Shown here: positions 7,879-16,609 of the stretch, in pieces
Layout: the number at the start of each line of letters is the position of its first letter
Position numbering within the stretch: position 1 is the stretch's first letter
NCBI GenBank assembly: GCA_001485605.1
Contig: FAON01000009.1
Location: forward strand, 124,001 to 188,000
Source of the DNA: Candidatus Kryptobacter tengchongensis
GTDB lineage: Bacteria; Bacteroidota; Ignavibacteria; Kryptoniales; Kryptoniaceae
Length of the DNA: 64,000 bases
Reading direction: 5' to 3'
Made by a program: the position numbers and the translations under genes
Notes under the pieces: generated by a model
The model's database searches: none
The model's input: the letters and a program-made list of their open reading frames with translations, nothing else
Told to the model about the DNA's origin: nothing

Positions 7879-9969
7879 ATGGGCAATGAAAAGTTAACTT
7901 CTTTCGGTCAATCAATACTTGAAGCCTTAAGCGATGTCGTGTTCGCAGTTGATTCAGATTACAATTTCATCTATATAACCCCATCTTGCTATCATATTAC
8001 TGGTTATACCGTTGACGAGTTCCTCAGCGGTCAAGTCAAAGCAAGAAAACTTGTCCATCCATCTGATTACTGGCGCCTTCTCAGGGCAAATTATCAAGCG
8101 TTCAAGACCGGGGAACTGCCAAGGGTTTCAGAATTTAGAATAATTAAAAAAGACGGCACTATAAGATGGGTAAGCATCTACTGGACAACGGTAAGAGACG
8201 AAACGGGATCATTAAAATATATTCAAGGCGTTATGCACGATATAACAGATAAAAAATTAACAGAAGAAAAACTTCAAAAAAGCCTAACCGAATTTAAAAT
8301 TCTTCATAGTTTCAGTTCCGAACTTTCATCGGCAATGACAATTGATGAAATTGCAAAAACAATATATGATCACATCACTCAATTAATCCCTGTTGATGGG
8401 TTTTTCATTGATATTTACGATGAGATGACCGAACAACTAAAAGGGCTTGCCCATGTTTATTCAATTCACGGAAGAAAAGTTATGATCTCATATCCAAATT
8501 ATAGATTTAATGTCAGATCGCACCGAATTTGGGAAAGTTTGATCTACGAAAAAAAGATAACATATGTGAAGTATTCAGGTAAAGATATTCCCCCACCTTT
8601 CAATCTCTTCATTGAAGAGGCACAAGAGGAAGGATACCTGTTAAGTGCACCTATGCTTTCACGAGGTAAAATTTTCGGAATCATGACAGCCCAGATAAAA
8701 TGGAAAGGCGAAATTGAAGAATATATACCCATCTTTGAACATATAGCGAATCAATCTGCTGTTGCAATTGAAAGAGTAAGATATTTCACAGAGCTTCAAG
8801 AATCGGAAAAATCCCTTCGCCAAGCGTATGAGGAATTGAAAAAAGCCCACCAACAGTTAATTCTTACTGAAAAAATGAGAACGCTTGGACAACTTGCGGG
8901 GGGAATTGCACATAACTTGAGCAATCTACTAAGCGCAATCCTCGGCAGAGCTCAACTTCTAAAAACAAAGATAACAGATGAAGCACTTTTAAGAGATCTT
9001 GAATTCATTGAAAAAGCAGGGCAAGATGCTGGAAAAATAATATCACGACTTCGTGAATTCTCAAAACCGAGAACCCATGTGACGCTCGTTCCACTTGATG
9101 TCGCAAATATAATTGAAGATGCACTTGAAATAACAAAATCAAAATGGAAAGATGAAGCAGAATTAAAGGGAATAAAATACGAAATCTCCAAAGATTTCCC
9201 AGAAGATAGATTAATGGCAATTACAAACAGCTCCGAATTAAGAGAAGCTCTTGTAAATATAATCATAAATGCAATTGAGGCAATGCCAGCTGGTGGGAAA
9301 TTGACGATTGGAATTTACAATGTTAACAGTGAAAAAGTTGCAATATATATCTCAGATACAGGTGTTGGTATGGATGCCGAAACCATGGCAAGAATTTTTG
9401 AACCCTTCTTCACAACAAAAGGAGAATACGGGACAGGTCTTGGTCTTTCAATAGCATATGAAATTATAAGAAGCCACAATGGAGAAATCTTCGTTGAAAG
9501 TGAGCTTGGAAAAGGTTCAAAATTTACAATAGTTCTGCCAGCAAGCAAACAAAAAGTTTCAGAGATCGTTCAAAAGAGCGAACTTAAAGAAAATGCTTTT
9601 AAATTGAGTGTTTTAATCGTTGATGACGACGAATCTGTGCTATACCTTTTAAAAGATGTTTTCTCAAACCTCGGCTATAGAATCTTTCCAGCTGAAAATG
9701 GTAAAAAAGCTCTTGAATACATTGACGCAGAAAAATTTGACCTCGTTATTACAGACCTCGCCCTGCCCGATGTAAACGGATGGGAAATTTCAAAAGCAAC
9801 AAAACAAAAAAACGACAAAATCCCTGTAATCATATTAACTGGCTGGGGAATTGATGTCCCAGAAGAAGAAGCGAAAAGAAGAGGCGCCGACTATATAATC
9901 ACAAAACCTTTTGACCTTGATGAACTTCTTCTGGTTGTTAACACAGCAGTTCAATCAATCAGCAAATAA
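7879..9969 (+). CDS. Hybrid sensor histidine kinase (PAS-GAF-HisKA-HATPase-REC)
   Basis: A 696-aa cytoplasmic hybrid kinase without membrane segments. A PAS domain spans about 10-130 and a GAF domain about 145-300. A short coiled coil leads to the HisKA domain with phospho-acceptor H345 (GGIAHNLSN). The ATPase domain has the N box (NIIINAIEA), G1 (SDTGVGMD), F box (EPFFTTK) and G2 (GTGLGLS). A C-terminal receiver follows with D626 and K676, so phosphate may pass internally and then to an HPt protein. The HPt gene at 23950-24249 is a candidate partner in this window. The 3' end overlaps the convergent UbiA-like gene by 19 nt. Confidence 0.93.
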   Translation: MGNEKLTSFGQSILEALSDVVFAVDSDYNFIYITPSCYHITGYTVDEFLSGQVKARKLVHPSDYWRLLRANYQAFKTGELPRVSEFRIIKKDGTIRWVSIYWTTVRDETGSLKYIQGVMHDITDKKLTEEKLQKSLTEFKILHSFSSELSSAMTIDEIAKTIYDHITQLIPVDGFFIDIYDEMTEQLKGLAHVYSIHGRKVMISYPNYRFNVRSHRIWESLIYEKKITYVKYSGKDIPPPFNLFIEEAQEEGYLLSAPMLSRGKIFGIMTAQIKWKGEIEEYIPIFEHIANQSAVAIERVRYFTELQESEKSLRQAYEELKKAHQQLILTEKMRTLGQLAGGIAHNLSNLLSAILGRAQLLKTKITDEALLRDLEFIEKAGQDAGKIISRLREFSKPRTHVTLVPLDVANIIEDALEITKSKWKDEAELKGIKYEISKDFPEDRLMAITNSSELREALVNIIINAIEAMPAGGKLTIGIYNVNSEKVAIYISDTGVGMDAETMARIFEPFFTTKGEYGTGLGLSIAYEIIRSHNGEIFVESELGKGSKFTIVLPASKQKVSEIVQKSELKENAFKLSVLIVDDDESVLYLLKDVFSNLGYRIFPAENGKKALEYIDAEKFDLVITDLALPDVNGWEISKATKQKNDKIPVIILTGWGIDVPEEEAKRRGADYIITKPFDLDELLLVVNTAVQSISK

Positions 9970-10844
9970 TTAACTGCGAGAATCCTGAAAAATAGATAGG
10001 AAGAAAGAATTATTGAATTTGTAAGATTTATGTTCATTATCGTCCTGTAATTTTGAAACTCCTTCTGAAGATGAAAATTTTTCTCAAATCTCTCAACCAC
10101 AAGGAAACCAATAAGAAAGTAAATGATAATACCAATTAGTTCATAAAGTGTGAATTTTCCAGCAATGACGATCGTTGCTATAAGACCTGAAATTGGAAGG
10201 ATTATTTTAACAAACCTGAAAACACCAACCAAACCAAGTTTCTCCACAAACAAGCCACCCGTTGGAATTGAATCTTCAGAGATTCTATAAACGAGAGAAA
10301 GAGTATAAAATCCTGCGACAAACCCTGCAGAAGAAACAGCCCCACCAAGATGAAATGGATTTAACAACCCTTTTAAATCAAATGCACAAACCCATCCAGC
10401 CAGAAACCCAAGCAAACCATAAGTTAAACCAAGAAATGAAATAGCATAAAATGGCCTTTTCTTTATGCCAGTTGATGGAAACGAAAAAAGGAAAAACAAA
10501 ATTGCAAAAGCAAGAACAATTGAGAAATACGAAATGTTAACTTTTGAAGCCCAATAAATCCCAACAAGAAGCAAAATAATTGAAGCCACAAGCGTAAACA
10601 CCGATGCTGGTTTTACACCCTTAAACCCATATATCACCCCTTTCCTTTCGTCAAAATACGAATAAATTCCATTGCTTGCAGGATAAATCAAAAGATGCAA
10701 AATGATAATTCCATTGATAAAATTTCTACTTATATCCGCCTCTGTAAGCGCATATCCCCACAGAAAAACAGGTAAAAGTGCAATTGAGATGTTAAAACGA
10801 AGATGAAAAACTATGCTTTTAAAGCTGTAAAAAAACGCCTTCAT
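9951..10844 (-). CDS. UbiA-like prenyltransferase family membrane protein
   Basis: A 297-aa protein with about eight or nine membrane spans. The NGIYSYFDERKG segment near residue 58 is in the place of the first Asp-rich motif of UbiA prenyltransferases. YRISEDSIPTGG near 187 may be the second. Both are degenerate compared with classic DXXXD motifs, so the reaction (transfer of a prenyl chain to an aromatic or lipid acceptor) is uncertain. It lies 28 nt after the DUF2194 gene on the same strand and may be the last gene of the Pel-like operon, or merely follow it. Confidence 0.55.
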   Translation of the reverse strand: MKAFFYSFKSIVFHLRFNISIALLPVFLWGYALTEADISRNFINGIIILHLLIYPASNGIYSYFDERKGVIYGFKGVKPASVFTLVASIILLLVGIYWASKVNISYFSIVLAFAILFFLFSFPSTGIKKRPFYAISFLGLTYGLLGFLAGWVCAFDLKGLLNPFHLGGAVSSAGFVAGFYTLSLVYRISEDSIPTGGLFVEKLGLVGVFRFVKIILPISGLIATIVIAGKFTLYELIGIIIYFLIGFLVVERFEKNFHLQKEFQNYRTIMNINLTNSIILSSYLFFRILAVNYLLID

Positions 10845-10872
10845 TCCTTGTGTATTTTTGTTTTTGCTAATT

Positions 10873-12693
10873 TTAGTCCAACTTTAAAATAACTGATTCA
10901 TCCGTTGTTTTAAGAACTACTGTATTCGTGAAAATGCCTTGAGATGAGCAAACGATTTCAGCGTTAATGACCTCAAGGTTTTTATACTTTGTATCAATTT
11001 GAACATTGAGAAAAACATTTTTCTGGTTCGTATTTATTTTGATTTCATTATCACCAAATTCACATTTGATCTTCAAATTGTCAAATCTTTTCATCTCCTC
11101 ATATGCCTCTCTGCATGTCATGAACCTTATGAATGGGTAACTTTCAACAAAATCTTTTACCCAATTTTTAAATTTAAAATAAAGTCCTTCGTTGTTTCTC
11201 CCACGCCACGGGAGATAGAACCAATTTCTAACAAGCTCTGGGTTTTCAACCTCATCAGGGGTGTAAATTATATCATCGGGATGAACGAAGTGGGTCCAAA
11301 CGCCAAGCATTGCCATTTCACTTAGAATTAACATTTTCATATAATCATCAATTAAAAATCCAGCTGAAACCCTTGGGATACAGTAAAGTTTTTCATTCCA
11401 CGGTTCGGGACCAAATTCCCTATACTGTCCAACATCAAAAAAACCAGAATATAACCCCGCTATAACCTTTATTGATGGAAAAGTCTGAACTATCGCTTGA
11501 ACCCCTATTGAATCAATCCAGTTAGTCGGAGGTATATATGTTGTCGGCAAATCCCCGAGCCCTTCCTCTATCCACTTTCTTTGCACAAACTTTAACGCTT
11601 TCTTCATATTTTCAATCTCTCCCCATTCATCAATTAAAAGTGAATAATGATTATACCCGTGAAGCGCAAGTTCATTTTTCAGCTTAAATTGTTTTGCTAT
11701 TGATTTTGAAACTTCAACTTCTTTTCCAAGAACTCTCACCTTTCCTTCCCTCCATTCAGCCAAATGGAACGGCGGCTTAACATCTGCGCCATAATTAAAA
11801 ACAAGCCCAGCAGTATATTTCAACCCAAACTCATTTGCAAGCTTAACCATATCAGGATAAAAAACGAAAAAGTGAAATTCTGCCATTGTCATGTTAAACT
11901 CTTTCCATATAAGACTTCTCCTCACATTAAAAACGGGGGTTGGAAAATCATCAATGAAAATGACCGCGAAATTAGGAAATGGCTGAACAAATTTATCTGA
12001 AACCGACGCGACCGATTGGGTTATAAAGCCACGAAATAATTTATCTGAAAGAAGAGATGTATTCCAGTATATAACTTTCCCCGCTCCATACCTTAACATC
12101 CATATAACAGGAACCTTGGCGGATGTCATCGCAATTATATCCTTTGAACCGAAGTGGACAAAATCAAATAATGAGAGATCACGAAAAATTGAATCTGGGA
12201 TGATGGTGCCTTTGAGCATTGGCAAAAAATTAACATTAAAAACAAGACCTGAATTCCCTATTTTCAAAAATAAATTCTGCTTACCTCGCAATCTTACCCC
12301 GAAAAGATCTGATAAATTTTCATTATACCCACGATATATTATCGCAAGCCCTCCACCTGAAAAAACAAAATCTTTTATTCTCTCACAATCATCTCTTGAA
12401 AGCTTTTTTATAAATTCAGTCGCAAAGACAAGAGCATAATAATTCTGAAGTTTTTCAAATTTAACCTCTGGATAATCAACAAGGTCAATTTCATCATAAT
12501 TTAACTTTGCATATTTGAAAGCCCATTTAGCATTTTCAACACACTTAAGCGAATAAATATCTGAAGAATCATAAACCAAAAGAATTTTCTCCACTTCATC
12601 AATTGAAAAAAAGCTTTCAGTCCGTTGAACTTTACACGAGGCAAAGAGAAGAAATGTTAAAAAAGGGAGTATTTCAAAAAGATTTTTCCGCAT
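10873..12693 (-). CDS. DUF2194-type lipoprotein with polysaccharide-deacetylase-like domain
   Basis: A predicted lipoprotein of about 606 aa (hydrophobic leader ending FASC at residue 20). The N-terminal third resembles a flavodoxin/amidotransferase-like domain (ILLVYDSSD, FSGGGLAIIYRG). The second half has the metal-site pattern of NodB/CE4 deacetylases: DD (248-249), HGYNH (345-349), PPTNW (388-392) and a later HPDD. Its expected role is removing acetyl groups from an amino-sugar polymer in the cell envelope, as the deacetylase domain of PelA does in Pel systems. An ATG at 12717 would extend it but overlaps the upstream gene by 44 nt; ATG 12693 gives a proper leader. Deacetylase activity is inferred, not shown. 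Confidence 0.7.
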   Translation of the reverse strand: MRKNLFEILPFLTFLLFASCKVQRTESFFSIDEVEKILLVYDSSDIYSLKCVENAKWAFKYAKLNYDEIDLVDYPEVKFEKLQNYYALVFATEFIKKLSRDDCERIKDFVFSGGGLAIIYRGYNENLSDLFGVRLRGKQNLFLKIGNSGLVFNVNFLPMLKGTIIPDSIFRDLSLFDFVHFGSKDIIAMTSAKVPVIWMLRYGAGKVIYWNTSLLSDKLFRGFITQSVASVSDKFVQPFPNFAVIFIDDFPTPVFNVRRSLIWKEFNMTMAEFHFFVFYPDMVKLANEFGLKYTAGLVFNYGADVKPPFHLAEWREGKVRVLGKEVEVSKSIAKQFKLKNELALHGYNHYSLLIDEWGEIENMKKALKFVQRKWIEEGLGDLPTTYIPPTNWIDSIGVQAIVQTFPSIKVIAGLYSGFFDVGQYREFGPEPWNEKLYCIPRVSAGFLIDDYMKMLILSEMAMLGVWTHFVHPDDIIYTPDEVENPELVRNWFYLPWRGRNNEGLYFKFKNWVKDFVESYPFIRFMTCREAYEEMKRFDNLKIKCEFGDNEIKINTNQKNVFLNVQIDTKYKNLEVINAEIVCSSQGIFTNTVVLKTTDESVILKLD

Positions 12694-14767
12694 CTTCAAC
12701 AGTGCTGTAAAATTCAAAATGTTTCTCCGTCCTCGTTATCTCAAAAAGTTTCTTTATCCTTGGGCTAACATTTGCAAATTTTATCGCTCCACCCTTCTCC
12801 TTCACATTCCTATATGCGACAACAATTATCCCAAGCCCGGAACTATCAATGAAAGTGACATCAGAAAAATCAATGATTATATTCACTTTCCCCTTGTCAA
12901 TTAAACCTTTAAAAATATCCCTTGCCTGTATTGAGCTTGCAACATCAAGCTCACCTTTAAGCTTAACGATCACATAATTATTTTTCTCGCTGACTGTGTA
13001 CTCCATTCTCTTCTCCAGTTTTTTTGTTTTGATTCTTTCAATCCATTCAAGAAAGATGAAGCATTCTTCACATGAATAATCCCCATGAAACCTGCACATA
13101 ATTTCTGGTGATTGCCAACATCTCTTGAAATTCCCATCGTAAACAGGACATCTTGAACATACATCTTTTGGTTCACCTTTGAATTTCCAACATTCCTCAA
13201 TCCACCCAGTTCCGGCTTTCTCCCTCTTTTCACCCATAACTTCAAAAAAGGCAGAGACAACCTTCGGATCAAATTGTGCCCCTGTTCTTTGATTTATTTC
13301 AGATTCAATTTGAGAATAAGACATAGCTTTGCGAAGTTTGGAGTTTGAAGACACCTCAACGAAAAACTCACACAACCCCAAAATCCTTCCAAAAAGTGGT
13401 ATTTCATCACCTTTTAAACCTTGTGGAAATCCCCAGCCATCATACCATTCTTGATGCGTTCTTATTCCCTCAATTATATCCGATGAAATTGGCAGAATCT
13501 CCACCATGCTTGCACCAATCACTGGATGATTATAATCAGCCTGATAACCACCACCAACTTCAACAACTCCGCACATTCCAACATCGTGAATTAATCCGGC
13601 AATTTTAAGTTCACGAAGTTTCTCAGAATCAAACCCAAGCTTCTTACCTATTTCAACTGCAAGGTTTGCAACTCTATTTGAATGCCCAGCGGTGTATTCA
13701 CTTCTCATATCATAAGCCTCAGCAAGGGCGATAAGCGTTTTAAGGTAGCGATCTGTAAACTGGCTAAAAAGTTCAACATTGTGAATTACTATTTTTATCT
13801 GCTCAACAAATGTTGAGAGAATTTTTACGGTAAATTCATCAAATTGTTTTAACTTTTTAAAATTAACAAGTGAAAAGATCCCAAGAAGTTTCTTACCCTC
13901 AACAAGCGGAACACCGATTATTGAATTAACATTAAATTTCAAAAGAAATTCAAAATCACGAACTATCATCTCATCGCCATCCCCAAACCATTCAAAAAGT
14001 CCTGTGTCAGGCGAAAGGTCAAGTGAATTTATAAAATCATCCGACAAATTTTTGCTCGCTTTTATTCTCATTCTCTTAATTTTATCATCCCACATCGCAA
14101 CAAATCCAGCATCACTTCCAGTTGCAGTTATAGCAAGTTCAAGAAGAAGTCCAAGAAACCTATTCACCTCAAGAGCTGATCCAAGCATTTTTTTGCTTAC
14201 TTGAACCTGTGACTCAAGCAATCGCATTCTTGAACGAGTTTCCTCACCAAATTTTATCTGTTTTATTGCGACAGCACAAGCGTTTGAAAAATCCTTAAAC
14301 CAATTTGCAAGCTCCTTGCTCACAGGCTCGGGTTCGTGAGGTCCACTGAATAAATTCCCAACATACTCACCCGAAAGATAAAGCGGAATGTTAAGAAATT
14401 TCCCAGCCCATATGAGAACGAATCCAAAATTTTTATAGTCATCTCTAAAAACTATTTTTAATTCAGGTTCCCTAAGCGCTTCAACTATTTCTTCGTCAAG
14501 CTGAGCCATTCTTTCACTTCTCAATCTCATATTTTCAAGAATTAAACTCTGACTCGCCCCTGAGAAAGAATAAATGTAATAAGCTGGGCTTTTCACCACA
14601 CTTTCAAAAACATCAAAAATAAATTTAAAACCCTCAAAAGCTGGTTTCTCATAAAACCCAAATTTGCCAAATTCCTTCCATATATCAACAAGATTTTTCG
14701 TTTCAACGATCAAATGATAAACACTTTTCGCTGGGCTTTTCATTTTCCCAGTGATCTTTCCTATCAT
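12674..14767 (-). CDS. GAF / HD-GYP / Cys-rich / STAS fusion regulator
   Basis: A 697-aa multidomain signalling protein. A coiled region and a GAF domain (about 195-330) precede an HD-GYP domain (about 340-515) with H394-D395, HPVIG (H414) and THQEWYDGWGFP (438-449). The usual HHE..DG.GYP appears as HQE..DG.GFP, so c-di-GMP phosphodiesterase activity is likely but uncertain. Next comes a segment with seven cysteines (C526, C537, C540, C550, C558, C566, C569) and H561, a likely zinc or Fe-S site. The C-terminal STAS domain (589-697) holds D641-S642-S643-G644, where the first Ser is the phosphorylation site in SpoIIAA/RsbV. It overlaps the receiver gene stop by 4 nt. The STAS part is the expected partner of the kinase at 22773 and the phosphatase at 15146. 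Confidence 0.85.
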   Translation of the reverse strand: MIGKITGKMKSPAKSVYHLIVETKNLVDIWKEFGKFGFYEKPAFEGFKFIFDVFESVVKSPAYYIYSFSGASQSLILENMRLRSERMAQLDEEIVEALREPELKIVFRDDYKNFGFVLIWAGKFLNIPLYLSGEYVGNLFSGPHEPEPVSKELANWFKDFSNACAVAIKQIKFGEETRSRMRLLESQVQVSKKMLGSALEVNRFLGLLLELAITATGSDAGFVAMWDDKIKRMRIKASKNLSDDFINSLDLSPDTGLFEWFGDGDEMIVRDFEFLLKFNVNSIIGVPLVEGKKLLGIFSLVNFKKLKQFDEFTVKILSTFVEQIKIVIHNVELFSQFTDRYLKTLIALAEAYDMRSEYTAGHSNRVANLAVEIGKKLGFDSEKLRELKIAGLIHDVGMCGVVEVGGGYQADYNHPVIGASMVEILPISSDIIEGIRTHQEWYDGWGFPQGLKGDEIPLFGRILGLCEFFVEVSSNSKLRKAMSYSQIESEINQRTGAQFDPKVVSAFFEVMGEKREKAGTGWIEECWKFKGEPKDVCSRCPVYDGNFKRCWQSPEIMCRFHGDYSCEECFIFLEWIERIKTKKLEKRMEYTVSEKNNYVIVKLKGELDVASSIQARDIFKGLIDKGKVNIIIDFSDVTFIDSSGLGIIVVAYRNVKEKGGAIKFANVSPRIKKLFEITRTEKHFEFYSTVEDAEKSF

Positions 14768-15138
14768 TGCTCCTTATAAATTACTTTTTTAACTATCTCA
14801 GCTATCTCGGATGGGCTAAAAGGCTTCGGCACATACTCGTCTGCTCCAGAATCAAACATATCTTTTACCTCCGCCTCTTCACCTTTCGCAGTAAGCATAA
14901 CAATGTAAGAACCCTTAAGTTCAGGCTCCTTCCTTATCTCACGGCATACCTCAATCCCGTTTCTTCCAGGCATCATAACATCAAGGAAAATTAAATCTGG
15001 CTTCTCTTTTTTAATTATATCAATTGCATCGTCTCCATTATCAGCAATTAAAACATCAACATCAAACCTTCTCAAAACAAATTCAAGAAGACGCTGAACT
15101 GTTATATCATCATCAACAATTAAAATTTTCTTCGCCAT
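14764..15138 (-). CDS. Single-domain response regulator (REC)
   Basis: A 124-aa CheY-like receiver with the acidic pocket D9-D10, phospho-acceptor D53 (FLDVMMPG), T83 and K105. It has no output domain, so it acts through protein contacts. It sits 7 nt after the phosphatase gene and overlaps the HD-GYP-STAS gene by 4 nt. Its phosphate may come from the hybrid kinase or through the HPt protein at the head of the same operon; that link is inference. Confidence 0.92.
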   Translation of the reverse strand: MAKKILIVDDDITVQRLLEFVLRRFDVDVLIADNGDDAIDIIKKEKPDLIFLDVMMPGRNGIEVCREIRKEPELKGSYIVMLTAKGEEAEVKDMFDSGADEYVPKPFSPSEIAEIVKKVIYKEQ

Positions 15139-15145
15139 TTCAAAC

Positions 15146-16609
15146 CTAAATTTTCTTTAAAACAAGCAAAGTTATATCATCTCTTTGCTCAGCCCCACCC
15201 TTAAACTTCATAACCTCATCAACTATAACATTGCAAATTTCAAATGCGCTCTTATCGCAATTCTCATAAACGATCTCTTTTAACCTTTCAACACCAAAAA
15301 ATTCATCACTTTGACCTCTCATTTCAACTAAACCATCCGTGAAAATAATAACTATATCACCTTTTGAAAGTCTTATCTTATTAAACTCATAACTTTCATC
15401 TTCAAATAAGCCAATTGGAGAACCATGTGCTTCAAGTTCAAATATATTCCCATCATCTCGTTTGAAAAAAATCGGTGGAATGTGTCCAGCATTCCCATAA
15501 ACAAGCAAATCCTCTGGATAATATTCGCAAACAAAAAGAGTTGAATACATCCCCATTTCAAAAGTATCTTTATAAATTACCCTGTTTATAGCTTTCAAAA
15601 ACTCCGATATATTAGGCGTAAATTCATACATCAACCTTATCACACTCCTCAAACTTGACAGAAGAAGCGCAGCTCCAATTCCATGACCCGAAACATCCGC
15701 AATCAAAAACATCATTTTGCCTTTGTTAGAAATGAAATCGTAATAATCACCACCAACGCTTGAGCTTGGCTTTATAAAGGCATGAACATCAAGCCCCTCA
15801 AAATGTGGGATTTCCTTCGGAAGCAAATTCTCTTGAATTCGCCTCGCTATCTCAATCTCCTGTCTTAATACCTCAGCACGCTTTATCTCCTCAACCAACT
15901 TGTTTCTGTAAAGAATTATACCAGCATAATTTCCAAGTGTAAGAAGTAATTTCGCTTCAACTGTATCAAAGTTTCTCCCCTCACCGCAAACGAATATCCC
16001 ACCAACCGCACTATCCCCGGAAAACATCGGCACAGCAAGCAAACCACGCATTGAACCACCGCTATGAACTGAAGAAATGACGAAATTCTTATTTTCAATC
16101 GCTCTCTCAATTAATCTCCCAGCTTCAAGCCTTATTTCATCCGAAATTTCCCCACTTATATACTTTTGATTCAAAACATCACCCTCAAAAATCCCAACAA
16201 CACACGCTTTTGGATAAATCAGCGAATTTACCTTTTCTACAATTATTTTAACAATTTCAGCCTCATCAAAAACCAAACTCGCCTTCGCTATTATATCATA
16301 CACAATCCCAAGCTCTTCTTGTCTGTGTGCAAGCTCACGAACCAAATCTTCTATATAACCCTCATAATTCAAAAGTTCCGTATACAAAAACTTTAAAAGT
16401 TGAACCTCCCTCTCAAAATCTGCACTTGGCTTTATATAAAGATACATCGTGCCATAATTTGAATTCAATTCAACTCTAACTCCTCCTTCAAAATCTTCAT
16501 AATTTTTTGTTCTGGCAATCAACTTCCCTTCCTTATCAACAACTGCAAACTCTGAATTTGAAAACTGCGAAAATTTTTCAGTGTATATTTTAATTATACG
16601 CTCAATCAC
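15146..16609 (-). CDS. GAF-domain SpoIIE/RsbU-type PP2C phosphatase
   Basis: A 487-aa serine phosphatase. An N-terminal region and a GAF-type sensor domain (about 100-240) lead through a linker (about 240-262) to a PP2C-like SpoIIE domain (about 265-487) with the metal-binding GGDYYD (287-292), DVSGHG (305-310), TDGLVE (424-429) and RDDITLL (476-482). Family members dephosphorylate STAS-domain antagonists in partner switches. The STAS protein at 12674-14767 and the RsbW-like kinase at 22773-23180 in the same operon complete the set. The start overlaps the membrane-protein gene end by 8 nt. Confidence 0.9.
   Translation of the reverse strand: MIERIIKIYTEKFSQFSNSEFAVVDKEGKLIARTKNYEDFEGGVRVELNSNYGTMYLYIKPSADFEREVQLLKFLYTELLNYEGYIEDLVRELAHRQEELGIVYDIIAKASLVFDEAEIVKIIVEKVNSLIYPKACVVGIFEGDVLNQKYISGEISDEIRLEAGRLIERAIENKNFVISSVHSGGSMRGLLAVPMFSGDSAVGGIFVCGEGRNFDTVEAKLLLTLGNYAGIILYRNKLVEEIKRAEVLRQEIEIARRIQENLLPKEIPHFEGLDVHAFIKPSSSVGGDYYDFISNKGKMMFLIADVSGHGIGAALLLSSLRSVIRLMYEFTPNISEFLKAINRVIYKDTFEMGMYSTLFVCEYYPEDLLVYGNAGHIPPIFFKRDDGNIFELEAHGSPIGLFEDESYEFNKIRLSKGDIVIIFTDGLVEMRGQSDEFFGVERLKEIVYENCDKSAFEICNVIVDEVMKFKGGAEQRDDITLLVLKKI

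Noticed and set aside
12694-12717. Longer start for the DUF2194 lipoprotein gene
   Set aside because: Would overlap the STAS gene by 44 nt and put extra residues before the lipoprotein leader; ATG 12693 gives a normal leader and lipobox.
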